Assembly: GCA_936450465.1 (NCBI GenBank) | Contig: OW388293.1 | Span: 26,479,860-26,543,859, forward strand | Length of the DNA: 64,000 bases | Reading direction: 5' to 3' | From: Gibbula magus | Lineage: Eukaryota > Mollusca > Gastropoda > Trochida > Trochidae | In this document: piece by piece, positions 22,001-32,836 of the stretch | Numbering within the stretch: position 1 is the first letter of the stretch | Layout: every line of letters begins with the position of its first letter | Position numbers and translations under genes: made by a program | The notes under the pieces: generated by a model | What the model was told of the DNA's origin: nothing | Seen by the model: only the letters and a program-made list of their open reading frames with translations | Databases searched by the model: none

Positions 22001-23587
22001 GATCATAAGACGCTATTTTTTAGATTTGTTTGATAAAGTGCCTTTGTTTAGATAAGGCTTGGTAGAGTACACAATAAAAACAAACGTTTTTTAACGAGCT
22101 TGAATCATATAATGGATCATATACATGTACCTGGCAAAGATTGTAGTTCGATTTACAGTGATTTTCTGATTCAGTGACTCACTTGATTCAACATTACCCT
22201 TCTAAGATATGTACGGATAATTGACACAGTAAAGGATTAGTGTTGAACAAATTATAAATTATTCGACAAGCATAAGTAAATGAAACCATCATTTTCAAAT
22301 GATTTGAAATGCATATATGTACAAAAGATGGGCGATAAACGTCTTTATTTTCACATTAGCTATGAATTGAAACCAAACATATTCTGATTGTGACGTTATT
22401 TCCATAAACTTGGATGTTAATATGTTAATTTAGCATAGGGTTAAAAACTGCATAAAATAAATTCTGGTTAGATCAATTCCAATTTTAACAGTTTGATTTG
22501 AAATCATCTCAACTTAAACTAATGTCATCCGATTTACCTCTGTATATACATTAAATAAAAACTTTTATTAAACGCCATATTAACTATATATACGTATGTT
22601 TATCGAATAACTGATTCCTCATAAACTTGATCAATGTGAATAGGATTGAGGAAAATGCAATTTATCAAAATTGTTTATCCTATATTTAATTAACATGCAA
22701 GTCTATGGAAATAACGTCACTTTCCGAATTCATTTTAATGACTCTACAGTATCACTGGCAGTGACAGTATACCAAAACGTTACTTTTTTTAAAGAATGCA
22801 AGTACAGTACAGATGCAGATCAAATAACATAGCAAAGCCTTAATATATTATGAATGCTACTTATCAGTACATAGTTGATTCATATATCGCTCACGGTTAA
22901 GAGAAATTTGGAAAACAATTCAGTAAATGCAGTTTTATTTCGCCTCGTAAAAAAATATGTTACATACGAAAAGCATTACAACATAACCGAACAAAATTAG
23001 TGCTCCATATACCCTTTAAACATTGAGAAAAAATAACGAAAAACTATTGTGCATACAGTTGTCAAATTCCAGCTACAATTATTAGACAACTGTTTCAAAT
23101 TTCTGTCTCGAATTTAGGACAGGCAATAAAAATGGCGATTTGATGTGGTTGTTTTTACAAGTTAAAATATCGATATTTCATTATACATTCTGTACACAGT
23201 AAGTTCTACAAGCTGTCGCCAGCATCTTTCCACGAATGTTAAAACATCATTGAAAAACACGGAGCCAAAATCCGCAACAAACCAACGTTACCTTCTATGG
23301 ACAGTAGAAGACGGGAACAGTCTACTTTCGCTCTCACCTCAAGCAATAGATGTCGTTCAACAAATAGCATGAGGTTGAAAGGTCAAGGGTCATGTACACG
23401 TCACAATGACACATTTTGTTGGAATTGGGACTCTTGTTGATAATGGGCCGCCACAAACGTGTGTCGTAAGTATTCTCCCGTTAGTTCTCCTCTGTGTTGG
23501 TATTTTAGTCTGGCAATTTTTAATTGCGTTCTATGCAGTTACAATGAATTCAGGTATCGGTTGTTTCTCGTGTATGACCTGACTGAT
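22001..23587. other. AT-rich intergenic DNA, nothing recognised
   Basis: No exon, repeat unit or hairpin that I can support. Long AT-rich stretches with scattered stops in all frames. Confidence 0.5.
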
Positions 23588-24543
23588 TTAAAGTGGGGGT
23601 ACGTCCATTGATAAAAGTGAGATCTCTTTTATTATCCACAGCTCATTAGCGTGTCTGCTAACGAGTCACGCTTCGCATCGCTGCTGAGACTTGTGAGTAG
23701 AGGAAGGTTTAGGGTTCGCTAATCGGCAGGGGATTCCCCTTTGTGAGTCGTACGCTCTGATTGGTTGATGATAGGTAACTCATAATAACTTTATGTTTCA
23801 CAAGGTCAATAACACATAGGCAATGCATTGTTCAGCTTTGACCAAGTCAAGCAAAGGCTCTGTTGAATCTGGAAGTTCGGTCTCTTGGAGCTTGTCAGTC
23901 TTGGGAGTAGATATTTGGAGAAGGTCATCTTATGTGGATGCAATGTCGACTTCCTCGCCAATAATTGCCCTAAACACAAGAACAACATGCGTCATTTATA
24001 CACTTATAAAATATAAACAGCAATTTTCTAAAACCAAACGATATACCCCATGGTTGATGTTATATGCACAGTATTTGAATGAATATATATGAATATTTGA
24101 TATATCATGCATGAACACACCAATAGCTCTAATCAACAGCACTGTTATCTAATCAATTAACCAGTCAGTCATATAGCAATAAAGCACAGCTGTCCTCATG
24201 GAAAGGAAATTGATCATTATGTAAGAGACTAATGATATACACAGTTAATTGCAACTCAAATACTTACAATACTTACAATATCTGATCTGAACAATCGCTG
24301 TAATCTCGTGTCACTTCCATGACAGCAGTTGACGAGCTTGAATAAACAAAAGGTGATTGTTGGTCTAACTGATCATCGTGACTTGAATAAATGGTTTAAT
24401 TTCCAGATGATACAGGAAATGGGATTGTCGGGATTACCACTATCTGTGACGTTGATACACACACATGAAGAACATTAAAAACACATCCATATACACATAA
24501 ACAACACAATTGTTATATGTAATTTCATACAGATGACATAACA

Positions 24544-24684
24544 TTGCAATTACCCCCATTTCATCCTGTTGAACATCGAGTTCCATCAGTTCGTCGGCAT
24601 AAGAAATGTAACTAGATTCCAAATCCAAATTCCAAATTGTCACTAAAGAATTTATTGATAAAACAAGATTTGGAATTAATAAAT
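24544..24684 (-). CDS. Candidate minus-strand exon inside the TTAA element
   Basis: Boundaries are approximate. After an acceptor-like ataaattctttag the frame reads TIWNLDLESSYISYADELME then LDVQQDEMG and meets GTAATT. The acidic composition is unlike the AT-driven frames around it. No family recognised. Confidence 0.25.
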
Positions 24685-26002
24685 TAAACTTCAATAATCT
24701 CATTCATTTATAAAATACCACTTAAATTTGGAAAAATATTTTTTTTCAGAAAATGATCTCAAACAAAATGGTCAAGCCCAAAATGACTGTGTACTTTCTT
24801 CTGCACCCTATCGCTATCCACTACTTTCTCCTCTACATCTATAGTATGTTCAATTTATCATTGGAAACATTCCTGTAATACATTGTAATACGATTTATTT
24901 TGTAATAAAAGTTTTTGAAAAAAAAGAAAAAAGATTCCAAATCTTCAACAGTTGTGGTAGTACCGGCATCTGCAAAACATAAGAATGTATTTTTTTTTAT
25001 TAAAAATGAACTACGCTTTCTATGTTTTCAGATAACCAGTAAAGCGATTGTAAGAAGTAAGAGGAGGAATGTTACACTTTCATATTGTCGACATAAAATA
25101 ATTCAATCAGACATGACAAAGAGGTTGGTTATGGAATAATTCAAATGTTTTGGTTTACAAACCTTTTGTTTAATCGAGACTACCGAGAAAAATAAGTATT
25201 CATTTAGGATAGTGCGCTTTGTAAATACATAACCAGATTGATTAAATGATTTATATTTTCACCTAAAGCAGACAGACAGACAGACAGACAGATATGTTTA
25301 TTTACATCTCACTCGCACAAATATACATACATAAAATATACCATATATAAAAGCGACCAATCGCCAAGCGATTTATGAGAGATGATAAAACACGTAAAAG
25401 ACAATCTGTACAAAGTGAGCACTATACAAACCCTAAAAATATAATACATTATTATAACATTATACATTATTTATATAAAAAAACCATAAAATTATCTGTA
25501 CAGCAAAAAGTGCCTATGTTCTAAACTGTTATTGCAGGTTTTGGCTAAAACATGAGTAAATGAGTAAAGCAGTGAGGTTGTTCTACTGGTGTTGACACAG
25601 CGACGGCTGAGGGTGGCTCGGATATGACAGATCGGATCGAGTCATTCGGTGGGGATGCTTGACTGGAATACAAGAAACAATGATAATGATAATGACGTAT
25701 TATAATATATATTTTTCATCCTGCACAGATTGTAAAAATGACAAAATCATGTAGCGGTATATCTTATATCTCATAGATGGAAATGTATGGTGTAGTCAAA
25801 CTATGCGTACAGTTAGCGTATTAAGCCAATGTCATTGAGCATTTCTACTTAAAAGTTCGATATTAATGTTGATAATAAAAACCTACATTTTGGTTTATGA
25901 CATGAACAGATTTTTTACATGAGAAATATTTTACTGGTGTAAATGGTCCGTTATTTCTAGCGTAGGTTTACACGACAGTAATTAGTTTGAAATAGAACTT
26001 AC

Positions 26003-26218
26003 CTGCACTGACAAAATCGGTCGTGGATGTTCAACAAACCCACGATGATCTACTAGATCTTTCCATCTTGGAAATTGATAATGGACATTGATTCGAGAGG
26101 CATTTTCCCGAATACTACGTTTCTTAGCAGAATCTGACAACGCCTTTCTGAGTTCTCCCCATTTTCTCAAGAAGTTGATTGCACTCACGAACGGTTTCCT
26201 TATTATACCCTTTGACAC
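26003..26218 (-). CDS. Candidate minus-strand exon inside the TTAA element
   Basis: A 72-codon open frame, VSKGIIRKPFVSAINFLRKW then GELRKALSDSAKKRSIRENA, ends ...PRPILSVQ at a good donor (CAG|GTAAGT, read on the minus strand). The upstream acceptor (ttcaag) has a poor pyrimidine tract. It is basic and protein-like, but I recognise no domain. It could be part of a decayed transposase or a chance frame. Confidence 0.3.
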
Positions 26219-26533
26219 CTTGAAGTATTTTATTTTTTAAAAACAAGTCACTGTCAAAGTTAGATGACTCAATCAGACGTGATTAATGAACACGGGAACC
26301 ATTTAGCAATAAAAACAACTCAGCGAGTTGATGCAATCAATCGAGATTGATTAATTAACCGGTTTACATGCTGTTGTTCCAGAGCTCAAAGCTCCGCTCC
26401 GCGTCTTGTTTTACAACACTGCTGAGAGCCGACAACCCTGCGGCGAGCCGACACGCTCTCATTCCCAGCCGCTAATGAGCTGAGGATAATAAAAGTGATC
26501 TCACTTTTATCAATTGACGTACCCCTGCTTTAA

Positions 26534-27756
26534 CCTTTCAAATATTGATTTGTCGTAACTAAGATAACTTTTATATCATTTCCAAGATTATATTTCTAGA
26601 GTTACTGAACATATTCTATAATGTCCAAATTATTTTCGAAATTATTAATATGCCTTTAAGGTTCTTTAAATCAAGGTTTTATCTTTTGACATGATTCGTG
26701 AGGGGAGTGTATTGATTTGTTTCAAGGCCATTGAAGATGTATCACTGTTTAATACATTTTTACATTGGTTAAAATGTACTTAAGGAGAGATGGGACGATG
26801 AAACAAAATATTTTAGAATTCGTTTATTTTTTCAAAATAGCAGGTTATTTGTGTCTTTTATCCAAAAATGTAAGAAAATGTGGGTGTCACCGAACGATTT
26901 AAAGAGTTATCGGCATTAATAATAATACTCGCGTCGGCAAATTACGCCATTTTTGACTGATTTGGTGTATTTAAATTAAGCGCACGCTTTCAACGAATAA
27001 ACTCTGAATCCTTTCAGATACATTTCAATCACATTCGGGGATATATAGCAAATCTATATTTTGAAAATTAATGACGCTGGAAAGAGAAACAAAATTAAAT
27101 TAAGCACCTTTTAATTAAAAACGACATTTTTATCATCGCATTTCGCATACTCAACAGGATTTGTCACTACCACACATATTTTAGATATTGCTAAAACTTT
27201 AATATGATGTGCGCAGTTAACTGAACAAACGAATTCAGAAATAATAATAGGGGGTCACCGGAGGTTTTTCATCACTTTAACGTCATTTTTTAAATTACCT
27301 TCATAAACATAAAAACCTTACGTCACGGCAATTTTGATGGTTTCAAGTGTAACTTTGACGGCGTACTGTGTAACCATTATTGAACATACAATCAATCTAG
27401 GAGTGCATGATGGAAGAATAACTATCAGTTGATTATACCAGGCGATTTAAATTCGTCAGTAACTAAGGATACGTATGTAATTCGAATAACACACACAGTA
27501 ACATATTTACCGCGAATATAGGTGACGATAACGTTATGCGGCATGTCGTAAAATGACCGTTAAAAAGGCGTTACGGAAAATTTAAGCACTTTCCGTTAGT
27601 ATATGGATAAGCGTATGCCCCAAACAACGTTAATTCGTTTGAATATGACGTCATATTGTCCAGGCGCGACCTAAATGGCGGGTGTCCTACTGATGAACAT
27701 TTTTTTTCAATTCATCATTGTTCAAATCAGCGAATAACAAATAAAATACTAAACTC
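26534..27756. other. AT-rich intergenic DNA upstream of the lectin exons
   Basis: A signal-peptide exon for the lectin gene is expected somewhere upstream of 27878, but I could not identify one here. No repeat structure recognised. Confidence 0.4.
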
Positions 27757-27851
27757 GGTCCCGTTTAATGGTATATTTTATGTAGTCGTGAATGGTATGG
27801 TTATTTAACTTGCCACTCACTCGTATCACAAGTGTGTTATTAAACGGGACC
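27757..27851. mobile_element. 95-bp MITE-like inverted repeat, GGTCCCGTTTAAT termini
   Basis: GGTCCCGTTTAAT at the left is matched exactly by ATTAAACGGGACC at the right. It ends 26 bp before the first recognised lectin exon, within its acceptor region. Confidence 0.65.
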
Positions 27852-27877
27852 TCGTCTAATATTCTCTTTGTTTCTAG

Positions 27878-27966
27878 TGTTGGGTGATTGTCTGAACGGA
27901 TGGATTCACTTTGACGGTTCCTGCTACAAACTGTTCAAAGATAGAAAGATCTGGCCAGAGGCTCAG
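27878..27966 (+). CDS. C-type lectin exon a
   Basis: The acceptor is ctctttgtttctag and the donor is GTAACC at 27967. It needs one base from an upstream exon. It encodes LGDCLNGWIHFDGSCYKLF then KDRKIWPEAQ, the first cysteine pair and first helix of the domain. It ends in phase 0. Confidence 0.82.
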
Positions 27967-30900
27967 GTAACCTGGTCACCGTACCTTTCATACTTCATTC
28001 TTTGAATACTACTACAGCATATTTTTTATTTCACGTATTGCATCAAAACAAAATGGCGGATACTCCGATAGAACCTTCTCCTTAACGTCAAGTATTGTTA
28101 AACTGAAAACCAATTCTTATAGGCATCAACAAGAGTAGCATAGCAACTCACATTTGACATTGGTGTTGAAGGGAAATTTTTATGTGGAACGAGATTCGTG
28201 CGAATATTTCTTGTTTTTTGTCTTTGTGTTGGAAAATTATTTTAAAAAAATCATAAACAGCATATGAATATAAAGGAAATAGTTTGTTTCCACGGATAAA
28301 TACCGTTTTTAATACCCATTTGTGTCATGGCATTTAGGGGATATGCTGGCACTGACGGACCTGTTGACCATATACAGAAATAACATACATTCAAAATGGC
28401 TAACTAGTACTATGTAATTGAGAAACCTCAATTCCGAGGACTTACCAGAGACTGTTGATGACTGAGAGGATGTAACCGACCCTCAGGGTCCACAATCTCT
28501 GGTAAGTCCGAGAAAGAGGGGTTTGTCCATCTAATTATGAGCCGTTTTTAAGTGTAAAAGACGCTTTGATTCTGATTAGTACGTCACCATCCTCTGGATA
28601 GAGTATTATGTGATTATTATGTTATTATTATGTGTATTATTGTTATGCCTGATTACGTTGACGGCCGAGATATCAAACTAAATGGCTTAAATACCAGTGG
28701 CTGTCATCGGTCTCCGTGGCGCAGCAGTCTAAAGCGTTGGCTCTTGAACCAGAGGTGTTACTGGATTACCGGTTCGAGACGCACTTCGGTTACAAAAAAA
28801 GTTCAAAATCAGTCCAGATTTATGCTTTCACATCATCTTCATTGGAAACATTTTAGGGATTACAATCATTGTAATGCCTCCTAGAAGTTCCTCGTACCGG
28901 GTGAAAAAGATTGTAACCAATGCTTAACATATGTTATGATATTGAAAAGACTGTCTGAAATGATTATACGGAGGTAGGTTGATAAGGTAGTATGAATCAA
29001 TTACCAGGCAACGTGTCACCCCAGCTTACCTTGCAACACGTCACCCCAGCTTACCTTGCAACACGTCACCTCGGCTTACCTCGCAACACGTCACCTCGGC
29101 TTACCCCACAACGCGTCACCTAGGCTTACCTCACAACACGTCACATCGGCTTACCTTGCAACACGTCACCTCGGCTTACCCCACAACGCGTCACCTAGGC
29201 TTACCTCACAACACGTCACCCCAGATTACCTCACAACACGTCACCTCAGCTAACCCCACAACACCTCATCTCGGCTCACCTCACAACACGTCACCTCAGT
29301 TTACCTCACAACACGTTACCTCGCAACACGTCACCTCGGCTTACCTCACAATACGTCAACTCGGCTTACCACGAAAAACGCCACCTCGGTCACCATAAGT
29401 ATACTTCACTTGAAATGGTTGTGTCTGAAACTGTGTGACTGTCTTATATGTTTTAAGTTGATGATAAAGTGTGGTTACAAAGTTGACTGAAATCGGTATC
29501 AACCATTACAAGATATTTCTCTTCGTCTCAGTATGCCTGCGAGACACACGACGCCTACCTGGTTGAAATAGACAACGCGCTGGAAACTACCTATCTACAT
29601 GCTCACCTTAATGGACTGTAAAAATATAATTGCATGTGCTTATACACCTTAATAAACACCATCTTTGTTGTGTATTTGTCATCTAAAGAGTACACGTTCC
29701 CACAAACCCTCAGGCGGACTTCTTAGAGTCACCATAGGGTCGGTGACATCACTCGATTGAATTGGGAAGCTTATACACAGAATACTATAAACCCTTCCTG
29801 TGTTTCCATTGTTATATCCGTAAATGACGTTGCATCAAACTCGCTTTCGCTCGGTTGAGATATCAAATTGATAAAAGCAGCATTACACGGAAAGTGTTTT
29901 AGCGTCCCCTAGATGTGTTCTAATTTACAAAAACAATGTTTTTCCTGTCACTGAATGTCAGTGAATGGAACAAAATAGCATGTATCCCACAGTATACACA
30001 GTATATGTGGTGATTTCTCATTAACCCTATTCTGGCAGCATTGCTTCATGTTGAAAACGTAGTAAAATAATTTGTAAATTGTATATGGAAATACAGTATC
30101 AAAGATGTCGCTTTGTACTTCTCAGATAGCCGAATCGTTTGGATTTGTTCATAATTATTTCATAACAGAAACAACTTTTGCTTTGATAACAAGAAAATAA
30201 AGTTTCAATACAGAAGTATGCATAACATTTTGACAACATAGCAAAAAGTACACATTTCCTCACAACATAGGGTTATTTCTCTTTAGTTTCTTTTTCTTTT
30301 GATCTCATGAATCAGGAACAAACGAACATAGTTTCTATTACTGCCTGAATACTCAGAAATTCATAAATCACTTCTCAAAATTATTTGAAGAAAAATCAAA
30401 GAAGAAATTATCAAAATCTAATTTAATCTTCTTTCTCTGTCCACCCCCAAACGAGCATACTGTTGAATCATTTAATATGTTATAACAGTCTCAAAATTCA
30501 TTTCTACACGAGTAAAATAAACCATTTAATGTAATCACAAATCGATAAACGTGTAATTAATTTGAACACATTTATTTCATTATATAATTCATTATATATT
30601 TAATTATATATTCATTTATCTATTCATCTATCTTGTTTATGATTCTTAGTAAATGAGAACATTTGGATCAACGAAGGCTTGTATCAATGGGACCGATTCC
30701 AGAAGAACGCAACCCATTACAACTGGGCGTCTACAGAACCGAATGGAACCCCGGACACTAGGGACGAGGACTGTGTCTTCTTGTACGGGAAGAAGGACTT
30801 CGGCTGGGCAGATGCTACCTGCCAAACAACACAATTCTACATGTGTGAACGAGCGTAAGATAATAACAAACATATTTATTATCATGTTAAACAGTGGCGG

Positions 30901-32836
30901 ATTCAGGAATTTTGGGGGGGCACTTTTGGGTACCCGAAACCCGCCGATGCTTTTTTGGGGTTTGCGAGGTTTTTGATTTTCCAGACCCCCTGAATCCAAT
31001 CATCCAATGTGCAAAATGGTCCATGGTCTACCCCAGTCCCTGTACAAGTATTCTGATTCGAAACATACTGATTCTAAATCGGTTAGTTTTATTTATAACA
31101 CAATTCTACATGTGTGAACGAGCGTAAGATAATAACAAACATATTTATTATCATAACAGTGGCGGATTTTCCAGACCCCCAGTTTCGCCAGTGTAATTAA
31201 TGTCTTCAGACCGTTGAGGAGAATGTAAATTCTTTAGTCCGAGGTGTCTTCCTAACTCTCAAATCCGACAAGAACATGAACCTACTCGCACGATTTATCA
31301 TTAACATTGAAAGTCCATTTGGATATTCAGCTAAATTCATTAGAGTGAATACTGATATTAGGTGAATCCAACGATTACACAGTACAGTAAACAGTAGACT
31401 CTATAAACTAATACAGAGGAGTGTCTTCGCATGACGACAGTTAGAAAAGCGGTAAGAGCATATTGAGGTTTTTGTTTTCTTTTTAAAGGATTAATGCTAG
31501 CGTTAAAGATCTAAAGAAATTAACTACAAAAGCACATGTTCACACGCTGGTGAAAATTTAGCAGTGAAATGTGTGATAAAGGAGATAGATGCAGGGGTAG
31601 GGGAATACACCTTTGACAATGGGAAATGTGTAAGGGTTTTAGTCATTATCGGAATTTTAAATGGGCCATTTGTGGCAATAGTGAAATTTAAAATTTTAAC
31701 GGACCATTCTGTCATCCAATGTGCAAAATGGTCCATGGTCTACCCCTATCCCGGTACGTGTGTTCTGATTCGAAACATACTGATTCTAAATCGCTTAGTT
31801 TTATTCCTTAAAAAGGCATCCATTCTGTTTCATATTTTTAATATACTGTATATTGTTTTTCACCTGTCCGTCTGTCTGTCCGTCTGTCTGTGTGTTTGTC
31901 CACAAAAACTTTAACCTTGGCCATACCTTGTGATGAGACCTTTAAGGTGAGGTCATCATATTTGACCTTGTGACCTTGACCTTGCCGTAGTGGACAATAT
32001 TCAGAAAACTTTAACCTTGGCCATAACTTTGGATTGCTCAGAGCTAGGGCTTTCATACTTGGCATGCGCATACCTTGTGATGAGACCTTTCAGATGAGGT
32101 CATCATATTTGACCTTGTGACCTTGACCGTGCCGAAGTGGACAATATTCAGAAAACTTTAACCTTGGCCATAACTTTGGATTGCTCAGAGCTAGGGCTTT
32201 CATACTTGGCATGTGCATACCTTGTGATGAGACCTTTCAGATGAGGTCATCATATTTGACCCTCCGACCTTGACCTTGCCGCAGTACATCTTCAGAAAAC
32301 TTTAACCTTGGGCTTAACTTTGGTATATCCGAGGGCATCCGTGTTTAACAAACACATCTTGTTTTATTTTGCTTGATACGTGTCAAAATACCATGGCCAT
32401 ATGTGCTGATTTTAGTTCAAATAATTTCAATCAACTTACAAACTCATCCCCAATCGCAAAATATAACATAATTACTAGTTGTCAATGAAAATACAGCAAC
32501 ATCATTATACACGTGAAGAAACCGAAAATAGACGCCACAGAAATTGGTCTTTTGATTTGCTGTAAATATGTTTCCAAAATTACGTTGGACTGATTGACGC
32601 GCGTCAATCGCGGTGCATTGTCTTTTATAACTAAACCAAACCGATGAGCATTAAATTGGTAACAGTCAGCATTTCTCGATAAAATAACACCGTTTATAAC
32701 GTTTTGTATATGTGATCCCTAACAACACAATGGATGTAACTTTAACAGATTTTTTTCTTTCAGATTGAACTGGAGAGAGTGGACAAATAATTATAATCCT
32801 GTGGAAATGTTTAGGCTTTATTCCGAAAAGTTGTGA
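27878..32836 (+). CDS. C-type lectin domain protein, four exons recognised, gene incomplete or broken
   Basis: The exons are 27878-27966, 29532-29617, 30650-30854 and 32764-32836. The product shows a long-form C-type lectin fold: GDCLNGWIHFDGSCYKLF (first cysteine pair), YACETHDAYLVEIDNALE (second helix), then EPNGT, EDCVFLY, WADATC and FYMCER (remaining cysteines). EPN is the mannose-type calcium-site motif; WAD replaces the usual WND, which may weaken calcium binding. Such proteins are typically secreted or membrane sugar-binding molecules, often immune in molluscs. The signal-peptide exon is not found. Exons two and three do not join in phase and the central WIGL-type core is absent, so either a small exon was missed or the gene is dead. 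The C-terminal tail ALNWREWTNNYNPVEM comes from the last exon. Confidence 0.75.
28415..28536. mobile_element. Small MITE with inverted accaga-type arms
   Basis: agaaacctcaattccgagga plus cttaccagagactg at the left is matched in reverse by cacaatctctggtaagtcc plus gagaaagaggggttt at the right. It lies in the first lectin intron and is non-coding. Confidence 0.75.
28705..28790 (+). repeat. tRNA-derived SINE head
   Basis: It has an A-box-like ccgtggcgcagcagtctaaa, an anticodon-arm-like ggctcttgaaccagagg and a B-box-like accggttcgagacgc, followed by A7. Its irregular stems argue against a functional tRNA. Confidence 0.55.
29010..29395. repeat. ~25-bp minisatellite, about 15 copies
   Basis: Variants of caacacgtcacctcggctta plus cctcg repeat head to tail through the lectin intron between exons a and b. 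Repeated motifs are gcttacc and cacgtcacc. The overlapping open frames (29056-29398) are periodic products of the repeat, not genes. Confidence 0.95.
29532..29617 (+). CDS. C-type lectin exon b
   Basis: The acceptor is ttcgtctcag. It encodes YACETHDAYLVEIDNALE then TTYLHAHLNG; the pattern C....A.LVEI....E is typical of the second helix. The only GT before the in-frame TAA is ggact|gtaaaa, a modest donor that leaves two bases, incompatible with exon c. Confidence 0.75.
30650..30854 (+). CDS. C-type lectin exon c
   Basis: The acceptor is tatgattcttag and the donor is GTAAGA at 30855. In the frame needing one carried base it encodes NENIWINEGLYQWDRFQKN, ATHYNWASTEPNGTPDT, RDEDCVFLYGKKDFGWAD and ATCQTTQFYMCER. 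It carries the ligand-binding half of the domain with EPN and WAD and the last three cysteines. If unspliced it would stop right after ERA. Confidence 0.85.
30890..31010 (+). repeat. cagtggcggattcagg-type dispersed repeat, truncated
   Basis: It starts cagtggcggattcaggaatt, then a G tract, and ends near gaccccctgaatcc, a shape common for short hAT-like non-autonomous elements. Assignment rests on style only. Confidence 0.45.
30995..31810. repeat. Segmental duplicate pair around catccaatgtgcaaaatggt
   Basis: 30995-31090 and 31710-31805 share catccaatgtgcaaaatggt, ccatggtctacccc and ttctgattcgaaacatactg in the same orientation, with a diverged middle. Confidence 0.85.
31091..31168 (+). repeat. 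Duplicated end of lectin exon c plus its donor
   Basis: From aacacaattctacatgtgtg through gaacgagcgtaagataataa to the cagtggcgg boundary it repeats 30825-30896 almost exactly. It could encode FYMCERA again and carries a second copy of the GTAAGA donor. Confidence 0.9.
31858..32345 (+). repeat. ~147-bp tandem repeat with TGACCTTGTGACCTTGACC cores
   Basis: A (GTCT)n-rich head at 31865-31895 is followed by about three units beginning accttgtgatgagaccttt (31925, 32071, 32219). Each unit has a cluster of TGACCT motifs and then caatattcagaaaactttaa. It ends with aacaaacacatcttgtttta. No coding capacity. Confidence 0.9.
32764..32836 (+). CDS. C-type lectin terminal exon (candidate)
   Basis: The acceptor is atttttttctttcag. 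It joins in phase with exon c and encodes ALNWREWTNNYNPVEMF then RLYSEKL and TGA. It is short, outside the lectin domain, and has no known motif. AATAAA follows at 33205-33210. Confidence 0.6.

Larger units (their letters stand above)
23592..26529. mobile_element. 2.9-kb TTAA-flanked element with ~60-bp inverted termini
   Basis: The left end reads AGTGGGGGTACGTCCATTGA and continues with taaaagtgagatctctttta; the right end is its close inverse (ttatcaattgacgtacccct). Both are flanked by TTAA (23588-23591 and 26530-26533), as expected for a TTAA-targeting DNA transposon such as piggyBac or Kolobok types. The arms continue into attatccacagctcattagcg and its inverse. No intact transposase is recognised; exon-like frames occur on the minus strand at 24544-24684 and 26003-26218. 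A (GACA)n tract lies at 25269-25292. Confidence 0.75.

Noticed and set aside
28705..28790. Functional tRNA gene
   Set aside because: A- and B-boxes are present but the stem lengths and variable region do not fold into a standard cloverleaf by inspection.
29056..29398. Two overlapping 65- and 80-codon frames rich in TRHLGLPHN repeats
   Set aside because: Translation of a 25-bp minisatellite in an intron.
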